From Echria macrotheca (Eukaryota > Ascomycota > Sordariomycetes > Sordariales > Schizotheciaceae), in assembly GCA_030411725.1 (NCBI GenBank), contig MU839848.1, forward strand, positions 248,001 through 312,000: a stretch of 64,000 nt of DNA, read 5' to 3'. The position numbers and the translations under genes are program-made. Shown here piece by piece: positions 47,101-57,946 of this stretch. The number at the start of each line of letters is the position of its first letter. Positions within the stretch are counted from its first letter, which is position 1. The notes beneath the pieces are model-generated. The model was not told where the DNA came from, made no database searches, and saw only the letters and a list, made by a program, of their open reading frames with translations.

Positions 47101-48344
47101 TAATGATATTGATAGGTACCTAGTAAGAGGCCGACGTTATATGACAGATCGACTCGATCTAGATACCCAAGATTGCCTAGGGCCGGTATGGCGGCCCAAC
47201 GGCGATGAGGCCATTTTCTCCGTCGCACTGTGTTTACAATGCGGCAGCCGTGCTACGGCACGGCATGTCCTCGCGTTGGACATGTTCGTCCACGGACGCA
47301 AGGAGGAATGGGGTTGCAGATGCGGCCGGTCGACAGGGAAAGGGTTCTTTGGTAATCTCGTCGGTTTCTCAGTTCTGGCGCGGCTGGTGATGAGTGTGAT
47401 AGCGGTCTGATATTTGGGTATTATGCTCCTCGCCCTTCCCATTTTGTATGCCGCTGTGGAGTTTGATAGCGATATCCAAAGATACATGCCCCGAAGAGAC
47501 TTGGCCAGTTCTCTATTTTCCAGCTTTTGTTTCGTCGTGCAATTTCGACGGTAGATTTGGAGCCTGTAAGGTTTGGCCAGTTATGTTTCCTCCTGCGGCG
47601 TTGGGTACTTCGAACGATTCTCGATGGCCGGTCTCCGAGATTTCGACCCCTGGACGCGAAGGCGCAATCATTGAAGTACGCATCAATGTCCCCCTCAACC
47701 CTCTTGCTCCGACATGAAAGCCCTAAATTCTCACTGGTACTCTTTCATCCTTCCATAACTACCTAATCTTGTCGACTTGCCTAACTCCACAATCTTGAAT
47801 ATGTGTTGGCATATTGGCAAGGCAAACTTGTTTCTCTCCGCCAGTCAGCGGATCGGATGGCTGCCTCACCAGACTGTTCACAGCACTCATACCATGTTTC
47901 CATTTCTGCCCTGGATTTCAGACCAAAAGTGCCCTTGTCCGGATAGCTCTCTTGCAGAGGGACAAAGACCCTGCTCAGTGTATGGACACTGGGTAGCAAA
48001 GTTTCCCGACAAAGCCAAAGCTAGATCCTGTGTTATACACAGAGCTTTCGGATCCTTTGTCTTCTTCGGACAACATGTGAACAATTTGCAACCACAGGCG
48101 TCAGGCTCGCTGTTCGTGTTCGAGTATCGAGTGTATAAAATACGCAAACCACACTCTTCCTCACTCTCGAATTCCCCATCCACCAACGAACGCTGGACAA
48201 GCAGGGAGAGCACTCAGTTGAACCGTCCTTTTCCAAACCCTGATTTTAAGGGCAGATACCTTCATCGAGGAACGCGTAAGGTAGGTTAAGCAATCCCTCT
48301 ACCCCTTCTCCCCGTCTCGTCTAGGACTAACCCGTTCGCTCACT
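44132..48344. other. Gene-poor region, left part
   Basis: 4.2 kb with no gene I can support. The first part is the CK1 promoter and leader. Frames such as 46662-47099 and 47777-48289 begin at non-ATG codons or lack domains, normal codon bias and splice continuity. I saw no tRNA, inverted-repeat element or retroelement motif. A long noncoding transcript cannot be excluded. Confidence 0.45.
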
Positions 48345-48761
48345 ATGCCGACAGAATACACGTTCGAGATCACCCGCCCGCTACGGACATCGCCGCCCAC
48401 GGTAGGCGGTGTCCCGCGCTACATCCGGCCGCCGCTCAACTTTACCCTCTCGGACTGTGAGCTGCCCATCAACGGGCTCTCGTACGCACCAAAGTCGACG
48501 AGGCTGAGGCATACGAAGGAGTGTACCTGCACCCGCACCGAGGAGGCCGATCTCGCTTTTGTGTGCGGCTACATCCTCGACTGGGTTCATTACAGGATGG
48601 ACAAGCTGGGTGAGTCGGCCATGCAGGCGACAGCGTGGGCGCGCATCAGCTGCGACAACCTGAGGATCCACGGGCTTGAAAGGAGGCTCGATCTGATCGA
48701 GGCTGCGGCTGCGGTGCTGGAGCAGCGGGGGGGGACTGTTGTCTGCTGGACTGATCTGTGA
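48345..48761 (+). CDS. Small orphan hypothetical protein
   Basis: Single ORF of 138 residues beginning with ATG in an acceptable context (CACTATGCC). Unlike neighbouring frames it uses C/G-ending codons and has a balanced, soluble composition, so I regard it as probably coding. An N-terminal Pro/Thr-rich part (ITRPLRTSPPTVGG) is followed by four Cys (ELPINGL, KECTCT, FVCGY, ISCDN). A helical C-terminal half comes next (LERRLDLIEAAAAVLEQRGG). No domain is recognised. It is the only plausible gene in nearly 9 kb. An acceptor-like CCGACAG just inside the ORF (48348-48354) leaves open that it is the last exon of a longer gene. Confidence 0.5.
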   Translation: MPTEYTFEITRPLRTSPPTVGGVPRYIRPPLNFTLSDCELPINGLSYAPKSTRLRHTKECTCTRTEEADLAFVCGYILDWVHYRMDKLGESAMQATAWARISCDNLRIHGLERRLDLIEAAAAVLEQRGGTVVCWTDL

Positions 48762-51700
48762 TCAGTTTCTATTATTTCTTGTCCTTGACTAGATCGGCAA
48801 TCACCAATACAGGTAAGCTCCCCAAAACTTTCTAGTACTGACCTTTTTCTAGACCTAGGTAGTCTATACTCGTCAAGACGACGTGCGACTAGAACATTCC
48901 AAATCGAAAACACAAACTATTCCATATACATCTAAGTCTCTTCTCCTCCCTGCGAATAAAATATGCAACCACAAGATGATCTGTGCTGAAGAGCAACGTC
49001 TCCTGGGTTATCCGTCCCGTCATACGCCGGAAGGCACGTTGAAGTCACATCCTCCTCCGTGTACGCTAGAATCCGAGACGAAGTTCTGTCCGACGGGTTC
49101 ACATCGTACACAACACCACTGCGTACATACACATGCCTTCCGCCAAGCTTATACTTCATGACACGCGGGCGCGGATTTCCAACTCGATGACGTCGTTGCC
49201 ACCAAGAAGTAGTAGCCAGAAAGCAGAGTACGGTGTAAGTCTGTCTGCCTCGAGCGTCTTGGGTGTATACACCTCTTCACAATGGCAACTATAATCGTTG
49301 TAATATCCCACCCATCGAAGTCCCACCATTCCCGATGAGCAGTATTCCGTGGGGATAACGGGTTTCACTGCCGCACTTCACTTGCCAATATATTTATGTC
49401 GAAAAATATTCATCATTGGATCGAGTTGCGACCTCGCCGCTGCGTTGATATCTACATGGCTCGATAGGCTACCTACGGTTTACGGCAACAGTTCCCGGGG
49501 CATTGGATTTTCCCTCATTAGCTTCTCTGACAAGGTCAAGTAGCTCGCTCTGATCGATACAACAAAAAGCATGTGAGAGACCCATTGACGGGACAGCAGA
49601 GGGCTCTTGCTGTATACCTATGGTTGCTCCCTTGCGGACCTTAAGCAAACATAAGTAGTTGCTGAGCGCAAGTACAATAATACACCATGACAACCGGTTA
49701 CTTAACAAACGTGGACTGAAGCGCTACTCATGTACATGACGGCCGTAGCTGTGCCAGTCTTATGGTCCGTGAGGTTGTTCAAAATAGGGTCCTGCTTAGG
49801 AGACCCAAAGTAATGCACTAGTACAGTCCGAAACTAAGGTAGGTACATCTACTAGTATCTCACCGGATCCAGCCTGACGGGAACTACGGTCACTACGCCA
49901 TAAATACGCTTCGACCCAAAGTGAAGTGTATCGTTGCTTCCATCATCCATCCTGGGTGACTTGGTGTCCGCCAAGCTAAACACGGGTGATTAGGCGACGA
50001 TGGCTTAGGAAGCGGCGAGGAGTTGGGCAGATTACGTTGACAGACTTAACAGTTACACATGTCTTGATATGAGCAGATCTGGGCCGGTATGTGCTCGGAA
50101 AGGATCTCGCTACGCCATTACAGTTGCCGTCCTAAGATGGCGTAGCAGGATGGGTGCGCGTAGTGTAGCCCGGAGGCGGGGTGGCGATCCGAGAAGCGCC
50201 AGCCAGCAATTAATCGCAGCAGTCTGCCTATAATACCGGCCGTTGTCTTTAAATACGCTGAGTCCCAGGACTGGAGACGACGGTTATATTGCCTACCACC
50301 CCCCATAGGCGTTTCGGTAACCTTCCGCCTTGCGAACCGTTTGGCCCAGCTTTTGGCGCCGGGTCAACGTGCAGGACCCGTACATATCTCGGAATTCCGC
50401 CCAGCCCTTTCGGCCATCTCCATGGAGTACTCTAGATAGGTGAGCCCGCAGAGATAGAGCTTGCTACTACTGTGTAACTGTTGCAAACCTGAAGTCGCGA
50501 GGCCGAGCTCCTCCAACGTTCGGTCATGAATGGGTGGACCCCACAATTCCATGGTTTTCTTTCTCGAAATTGAGTTGCTGGGTGGGGCAGCCTGCAGGGG
50601 ACGGCTACGGCGAGTGGAGCTGGCGAGGAACCGTGACCCCTTTTATGCAGCCGGTGACAAGCCCCTTGAGCAGGAGGACCCTTGGCTTGGCGCGAACCCA
50701 GGCTTGTTATCCCGTCTTTCTTCCCGCATGCCTGGTTGCATTTCCGGGACGGCAAGCCAGAGAAATCATCCAGCACCACCAGTCTATTCCTGTCGTGTTT
50801 TGGTCGCTGGGACCCTGGAGGGACGTGTCGGACTCTCTTTTCAGAAGGTCACCCGGATGTAGATGCGCAAGTCGCCGTCAATCACGAGATCGAGAATCCT
50901 TCACCTGATCGACGGGGTTGCACAATTCACCCCAGGCCGATGCCGCTGCCGCCGCCCATCGGATTTGCGGCTCACCGCTATGCAACGCGCTCGCTGGCCC
51001 GTTGGAGGGCTCCTCGGGATCAGGGGTAGTCGTGCGGGGATGACGCAGCATTCCTTGCATTTTTGCTGGGGGTCGGTCTTCATTCTTCTGGCATTCTGGC
51101 ACTCGCGTCGGCGTCACGGGGAAGCGTGAGGAGTTGGCTAACAAGGTACCAACGTATCCGTAGTGTATGGTCGACCAAAGAGAGAAAACATTCGTATCTG
51201 CTCAGGCAAGCCAGGCTCCCACACCGGACTGCGGGATAAGTCATCGGGGACGGCCCAGACTGGCCGGTCGTGTGTAGAGACCGGGCCGTCCCTATGGAGG
51301 GTTTCCATCTTCAGCCGCGAGGCGACATTGGCCTCGTGAGCGTCAGTGTTTCGTTTTGACAGAGAAAGCCTCGAGGCTGTGTTCAAGCAACGGGACGGCA
51401 CTTCACGTCCAACGGTGTGAAGATGCTTGTTGACATACATGCAGCAGCAGCGTGGCTCCTCGGGGACACCATTCACTGCCCCGCTCGAGCGTCCCCAGGT
51501 GGCTTGATGGGATGCATGTCAAGCGTGTGGAGTAAACGAATTGGGCGTAGCTTGCAAGCCACCGACGGGAGACTTGGGGAGGAGGAGCCACTGCGAGCGC
51601 ACCCTCCAGAAGGGTAGTCGCCGAGAATGCGGTCATGAGGTGTTTTAGCGACCAGCTATTACCCAGCTCGTTGTGTCCTTCTTAATAATGAGCAGATGCC

Positions 51701-52921
51701 CCGGGGTGACTTTCTGGCGAGCTGACTTTTCTTCAATCTCTCCTCCATCGTCGCTTCTGTCTCTCGACCGCGCCCATCCGCACGACCTCTCTGTTTGCCT
51801 GCAGGCGTCCCGGTTTCCGATCATCATTCGTTACTGTCGGGAAGCGCTCGACCGCTCGTTTTTCGCCCAAGAGGAAAATACACTGCGCGCTACCACGGGA
51901 ATCAGACATTATCTGTTTAACCTACAGCGCTCTCCACAGTAGCAAACCATCGACTCCACAGAATCCACAGCGACGGTCCGGCACCCCCCAAGGAGGGCCC
52001 TTTCCGAGGCGGCCGAAAGACCCCGTTCACGAGATAACCTACCTCGCGTCGCAATCTCTCCTCGCTTCGACACGCCTTGTTTCTTCTCGTCCCTCCCCGG
52101 CGTCTTCAGCCGAAAGGCGCTCTGATCAAAAGCTGGCCTAGGCCGGCAAACAACTCCGAGCACCTCCATCTTTCTTTCGTTTCGATTTTCTTCGTCAAAC
52201 CGCTGTTGCTTCATCCAATTCATCCTGTCCCCGTTTTCGAAGCCCGCATCGCCAAGCACCCGGCCCCCTTGCAGCTGCGGTGTGTGCAACGCGACCGTTT
52301 GCCGGCCACTGGGACGCCTCGCACAGGGGTCGCGGGAAGAACGAGTGAAGACCGAAGATTCTGTTGGGAACCCGCAGCACCGGTGGCCGCCCGCTCGGAG
52401 CGTCCGGGTCCAAGCAGCAGCAGCATCACCATCGGATTGCCAAATCTACGCGCATACCGTAGTGAATCATTCTACACGGCATCTCACATCGCAGAAGCGG
52501 CTGAGCGACCGACGACTGAAAGCAGCAGCTGGAGAAAAGTGGCCACCGACGGGCACCTCTGCAGGAACGGACACCGACCAAAAGTCAATCGACGCGATTT
52601 CGTCCCAACACGCATCCAGCTAAAATAAAAAACCGGGTAATCTGGGCACTCCAGCGCGTGACAGCACCAGCAGCACCGCTCGGCCAGTCATCGACAGCCG
52701 CGGCAACCAGTATCAGATCCCTCGCTCGTTATCTGGTATGACGCTAGGCCACGACTGAGGAACTCGATCCTGCTAAGACATTCTGATACGTGCCGGACGG
52801 TACCTGCCGCCAGACCGCTTGCAGAGTCCACATCCTGGGCGACACGAAAACAGGCCAGACAGCCATCGCCGGATACTGCATAACTAACCAGCAATCCGCT
52901 CTCTCGCGCCGACTTGACAGG
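48762..52921. other. Gene-poor region, right part, with pal1 promoter and leader
   Basis: 4.2 kb without a supported gene. The left part (48800-50100) is somewhat AT-richer than the window average. From about 51660 to 52921 the + strand is C/A/T-rich with many short upstream frames, as in a long 5' leader of pal1. No RNA gene recognised. Confidence 0.45.
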
Positions 52922-54973
52922 ATGGCGGCCACCCAACCAGACCAAGCAGGTGAGTGCGCACTGCCCGCCTTTGTTATCCTCTGCCCTGGCCGATCCCTTC
53001 CCATGCAGCCCACTTCGGACACCCCCTCATTTTGTGGGAGGCCGGGCAGATCATCACTGGCGTGCCTGGCCGTCTTCTGCCCAGTTTCCCAGTTTTCTCC
53101 CCGTTCTAGTTTTCTGGCACCCAGCGCCTTTTATAGTCACCTCCCACTCAGCCATTGAGCCAGCCGTGTCATGTAGAGCAGATTGCCGTTTCATGTCCTA
53201 TCACAATCGTCATCTATATGCATTGTGCCGCTGGCAAACTGCATCCTTCCCTGCTTGACCGCTACTGACACCCACGCTCTCGGGGCATTTAGATCAACGA
53301 TCTGCCGGACTGACCCTCAATCTCTCCTCCAACAATCCGTTCCGTAACCGTGCGATATCGCCAGCGCTGCCATCTCCATTCGACGACCCTCCGCCACGAC
53401 CCGTCTCGCGCAATCCGTTTCTCGACCCAGCACTCACGAGCCGTTCCAGTCTGCAGAATATCCGCACGGCATCGGAAAACATGTCGACGACTGACAAGCA
53501 GACGTCGCCGACGGCCGAGGACCTTTTTGTACGTGCCCTGCATCTGCTCCTGTGGATCCAAGCTCAATTTCCCCGCTCGCTCGTGTCTCGCCGTCGTCAT
53601 ACCTCGTACTGACACAATTCTTCGCAGGGTTCCTTGACGCTCGAAGACAAGAAGTCGCCGCCTCCTGGCCCACCCAGACCCGACGGTGCGAGACCTGCCC
53701 CTGGTCGTCGCGGTCCTCCTCCCCCGGGGCGTGAGAACATTCCACCTGGCCGCCGACCCCCTCCGAATCATCGCCCGACTCGCTCGCAGGAGGAGGCACT
53801 CCGCGCCCGGAGAATGCAATCCAACGGCGAAAGTTCGACAGCCTTTGACCCTACTCGATCACCGCAGAAACGGACAGAGCGACGCCCGCGTAGGAACTCG
53901 GAGTCATCCGTCATGGACTCTGATCGAATTATGACAGAGGAGGAGCGCAAACAGCGTGATGCGAAACGACGAGAGCGAGAACGTCGACATCGCGAGGGCA
54001 GAGATAAGAAGCCTGTCAGTCGCAAGCTCGATATTATCGATCAACTGGACGCGACAAGCATCTACGGCACCGGCAGTACGTATCACACGCTGAAGAACGT
54101 TGATCTCAAGATTCTAATGTTATCTTAGTATTCCACCACGATGGGCCGTTCGACGCCGTCAATCCGCACCGCAACAAGCCAGGAAGCAGGCGCGCCCCGA
54201 TGCAGGCTTTCCCCAAGGATTCGCTGAACAACAGCCTGGGCGGCTCGGGACCCTTGAACAAACGGCCCGATCACGCTGTTTTCATGGGCCAGGGCGAAGA
54301 TGAAGCGTTCAAGGAGTGGTCGAAGGGTGCCAAAATGGAAAGCACCGATTTCCTACCGAAGCCCAAAGACGTACCGGTGTTTGACCCCCTCAGCCGCGGC
54401 AGTATCCTACACGGCGACGAGTCCCTGGGCCTGGGAACTTCGACCTTCCTCGAGGGTACCCCGGCCGCCCGTACTGCGATTCAGAAACGCGAGGAGGAAC
54501 GTGCCGCGGAATCCAAGGATGAGGGACTGCAGCGCAAGAAGTCGCTTGCTCAGCGAATTCGCAATATCAACCGGGGCGGCCGCGACTACCAGAACACGGG
54601 CAGGTTGACCAACCCCGAAGGTATCTACATGTCCCGTCGATCACCCTCTGAGGGAGGCGGTGCGACTTCTGTAAGCATGCAGACACCCGGTTCGGAGCGC
54701 AACCCTTTTTTCTCCGAGTATGATAGGGGCAACAAGGGAGAAGAGAACTTCAGCGTGCGACGCATCGATTCAAATGGAGCAAAGGGCTCGCCAACCAGCC
54801 CCAAGGGATTTGGCCTGGAGCGAAGAGCCACAGCCGACAGCGCCGGCGCCGATGATTCACAGCCGAAAAGCGGAATTCTTGGCCGTATGAAGAGTCTCAA
54901 GAGCGGACGACGCGGACGACCAGGCCAGACGAGCGGAGATTATGGTCAGCCTGCCCCTGGAACGGCGGTTTAG
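52922..54973 (+). CDS. pal1: Pal1 family cell-morphology/endocytosis protein
   Basis: Pal1 proteins localise to sites of polar growth and early endocytic patches. Exons 52922-52949, 53293-53528, 53628-54075 and 54129-54973 give 518 residues. Exon 1 codes for only about nine residues (MAATQPDQA) and is followed by a 343-nt intron, the longest in the window; the other introns are 99 and 53 nt. The exon 1-2 join gives the family N-terminus (AGLTLNLSSNNPFRNRA). Three Asn-Pro-Phe motifs are visible (NNPFRN, RNPFLD, RNPFFS), the ligands of EH domains such as that of Ede1. The middle is a basic Arg/Glu helix (EEERKQRDAKRRERERRHRE). The Pal1 signature SIYGTGIFHHDGPFDAVNP spans intron 3. The C-terminus is Ser/Gly/Lys-rich and probably disordered. 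Secure family assignment. Confidence 0.93.
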
Positions 54974-55913
54974 AAACCTCTGCAATCGTTGCAAAGGAGA
55001 GCAAAGCTGGTCGGCTCCAGAAGCATGCTAGCGATTTATGCAGCCTGAGGCATCGACCTACTGTGGCGGGGGGGTGATTCCGACGTTCGTTGGCACTCGC
55101 GAATATCTATGAATGCAGGAATTCTTGTACAAACTGACCGGTGGCTTTGGAGTAATACTGATAAGGGAGCATGGCTATCACCGGTATGCTATGCTGTTGG
55201 TTGCTTGATTTTCGGTGGCGGGCGATTCCTCTCCGGGTTTTTCTTAGTTGGTATGGTTTTCGCTCTGCTGCTCTTTTGGTGGGCATAGAGGGATGCAAGG
55301 GAACTGGCAGAGGAGTACATCGTTCTGCTGGTGGTTTGGTGATGATTGTGTTTCAAGGCGAGGGGAGGTTTTCCTAGATAAACACAAGGAGCTGTCGAGA
55401 AGGGGGTTGAAATCCTGGGGAAGGAGGTACGGTGACGACAAATGACGACAAGGCTTAAATGGAGTGTTCCTTTGTACGTGGTCTTGGTTCACAGATTGAA
55501 TTGAGCAGGTGATGACTTGAGTGATGCTGAGACGTGACGACGTAAACGCTGGGTTTCGCTCAGTTTTTTGGTAGATACCTATCGGTACACTCTAAAAATT
55601 CACCGACTTGAGTGGTCCCGCCGTAAATGCTCCTGCCTTGGTTTGAGATAGTCCCCTTGCACAACTTGAATCCATCCCTTCTCTGATTTCCCTGATTGCT
55701 TCCAGTTTATTATACCTACCAAGGTCATACCACATCGGCGCATGGAAGATTGAAAAATCGGTGTAACCCCATTGGATGTTTGCGGTATCGAGCCTTGGAC
55801 AGCTAAGCAGGGCAAACAACAGCCGGATAACCACCAACTGCTACACCGTGGCTCGGATATAATTGGTGACGAACACAGAGTGACCTAGGTACCTACCTGC
55901 CTGCTATGGTGCT
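54974..55913. other. Intergenic between pal1 and the RecA-like gene
   Basis: 940 bp in tandem orientation: the G/T-rich pal1 3' region, then the promoter of the next gene. No gene or RNA recognised. Confidence 0.5.
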
Positions 55914-56142
55914 ATGGAGCAAGACGAGAATATCCGGTCTGCAACAATGCCCGTCCTGCCGGCACCGACGTCCGCTTCGGAGATGCTCGATCGGGAGGTG
56001 GCGCGCTGGCGGGATATGGAGAGGAGAGGACGGCTCTTGACGGGGTGTGATGAGGTTGATGGGCATGTGCTGCTTGGGGGGTTGGGAAGGGGGGAGGTGG
56101 TGGGGGTGAGTTGTGAGGATGAGGATGTTGGTTTGTTGGTTA

Positions 56143-56184
<42 letters not shown>

Positions 56185-57588
56185 GCGTGTGTGTGTGTGT
56201 GTATGTGTGTGTGGTTACGGTGTGTGGATGCTAATTTTTTTGGTCATTAGATTGGGTTGCAGATTGTATCGCATCTGCTTGTGGCCGGGCACGAAGAACG
56301 GCCAGGGCCGAGGGTCATGATTGTTACCACGCTGGCTACGAGTTCGTTGTTGCCTAGGCTGCGGGAGGTGCTGGTTGGGCAGGTGGACGCTGTTGAGGGG
56401 GGGCCGAAGGATGTTCGGATGGTGTTGCAGCGCTGCTTTGAGAGAGTCTCGATCGCGAGGGTGTTTGACTTTGAGGGGCTGTGGGAGGTTTTGATGGAGC
56501 TGGGCTCGGCTGGGAGGGAAGAGGAGGGGCAAGAGGATGTTGTGGCCCCGTTGAGTCCGCCGGACAAAACGGGTGACAAGGAAGCTTTGGAGGGTGATGC
56601 GGAAGGTGAAGGGGCTGAGATGGAACCACGACTGCCGAGCTCGTCACCGCTCAGCTCAGCGCCGTCGAGCTTGCCGGAGGTTTGGGATCCGGAGTGGGAG
56701 CCGAGGAGGAGGGAGCCGGACACCGAGAAGGGAGAACAACGTGAACCAGACAACTTACATGATCATATAGGAGATGGCATACGGCCAACTCCCCAACTCG
56801 ATGAATCCGAACCGGAGTCCCTTCCCAAGCTCCAGCCTAGTTTCGAACCTGGACCAACAGTGCAAGCACAACACACACCCGCAACAGAAACCGCCGGCTC
56901 AGCTCCCCCCAAGCCAAGAAAACAAAGCCATCCAGCCCTGCCCGACATAATCCTCATAACCCACACATCAACCCTCCTCAACACCCTCTTCACAGCCGAC
57001 AAACCCACAGCCCACGACAGAACCCTCGCCCTCTCGACAAAACTCCACCACCTAACCCGCTCCCCATCCCACGGAAACCCCCTCATCATGCTCATAAACG
57101 CAACAACCACCACCACAACCACAACATCCACCGCCCCAACCACCACCGACCCCGAGCTTCAAGATAACCAACCACCACCACGGCCCTACCCAACCGAACC
57201 GGATGGATTTTTTTCTTCTAGAACCCCAAAAACCGACCAAACCCTGAGATCAATATTCACATTCTCCCCCGTGACATCAAAAAGGGGTATCCAGGTGACG
57301 AAACAGACGAGACCCTCGTTCGGGCTGGTATTCGCCCAGTTGCTGGATGTGCATCTTCTGTGTACGAGGGTGCCGAGGAATATGAAGAGGGACGGGAGGG
57401 ATGATGACGGTGTGGCTAGGGGGTGGGTTTGGGTTGTTGAGGTTTTGCTTGATGAGACGGGGGTGTATGATTGTGATGATGAGAAGGGGTTGATTCGTCG
57501 GCGGAGTCGTGAGCAGAGGTGGGCTGGGGTGGATGTTGAGGTTGGGAATGGAGGGGGGAAGAGGAGAGTGGTGGGTTGTTCTTTTTAG
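55914..57588 (+). CDS. RecA/Rad51-fold protein with degenerate P-loop
   Basis: Exons 55914-56138 and 56251-57588 give 520 residues. The 112-nt intron is phase 0 (GTTAGT, GCTAAT, ATTAG) and joins DEDVGLL to IGLQIVSHLLVAGH, a typical RecA-fold stretch. The N-terminal part has the Rad51-paralogue layout: TGCDEVDGHVLLGGLGRGEVVGVS at about 43-66, where the Walker A loop should follow. Here it reads SCEDEDVGLL without GKT/GKS, so ATP binding is doubtful. PRVMIVTTLATSSLLPRLREVL follows as the next core strand and helix. The C-terminal half contains a Walker-B-like PDIILITH, a Thr tract (INATTTTTTTT), then a conserved-looking block (SFGLVFAQLLDVHLLCTRVP). A role in recombination or as a Rad51-paralogue scaffold is inference. 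Base composition along the gene is odd (see findings). Confidence 0.75.
56146..56213 (+). repeat. Compound (CT)n(GT)n microsatellite within an intron
   Basis: About 17 CT units, a short T run and then GT units broken by one AT fill most of the 112-nt intron of the RecA-like gene. The pyrimidine tract lies just after the donor, and length changes here could alter splicing. Confidence 0.9.
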
Positions 57589-57946
57589 GGCGCGGGGCGG
57601 CGAGTGAGATCTGGTGTTGGATGGGTTGGATGCTGGATGTTGACTGTGGCTGTTGATGGTGTTGCGGTGTTTGGGCTCCCATGAGGATGTGGTATGACAC
57701 CATGTGGGCGTTTAGACTAGGGGTTAACATTAGACTAGGTTGCCCTGCAAGCATAATGAAAAGTTGTTCCAAACTTCGACTTGGTCTTTTCAATTGCCTG
57801 ACTACTCTTTTTTTAGTTATCTTGTAGATCTGTAAACCAACATGACCGCAGATAGTACTACACAGGAGGGAGCAGCGAGGATCCAGTCTTCCGCCTCTTC
57901 ATCCAGCATTCCTTCCTCCGTCTCACTCATATATCCCCAAGATGAA
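57589..57946. other. Short convergent intergenic region
   Basis: 358 bp between convergent genes; T-rich, with probable 3' UTRs of both. Nothing else seen. Confidence 0.55.

Noticed and set aside
46662..47410. Two adjacent open frames (145 and 104 codons) in the gene-poor block
   Set aside because: They begin at GTG codons, have no recognisable domain, and I could not find a splice chain that improves them. The Cys/Gly-rich end of the second is weakly suggestive but not enough to call.
49150..50110. AT-richer patch considered as a RIP-mutated transposon relic
   Set aside because: Base composition is only mildly shifted, with no transposase or reverse-transcriptase remnants and no repeats; a dinucleotide RIP index would be needed to say more.
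51909..52628. Open frames on both strands upstream of pal1
   Set aside because: Composition is that of a pyrimidine-rich leader; no ATG-to-domain structure. Treated as pal1 5' flank.
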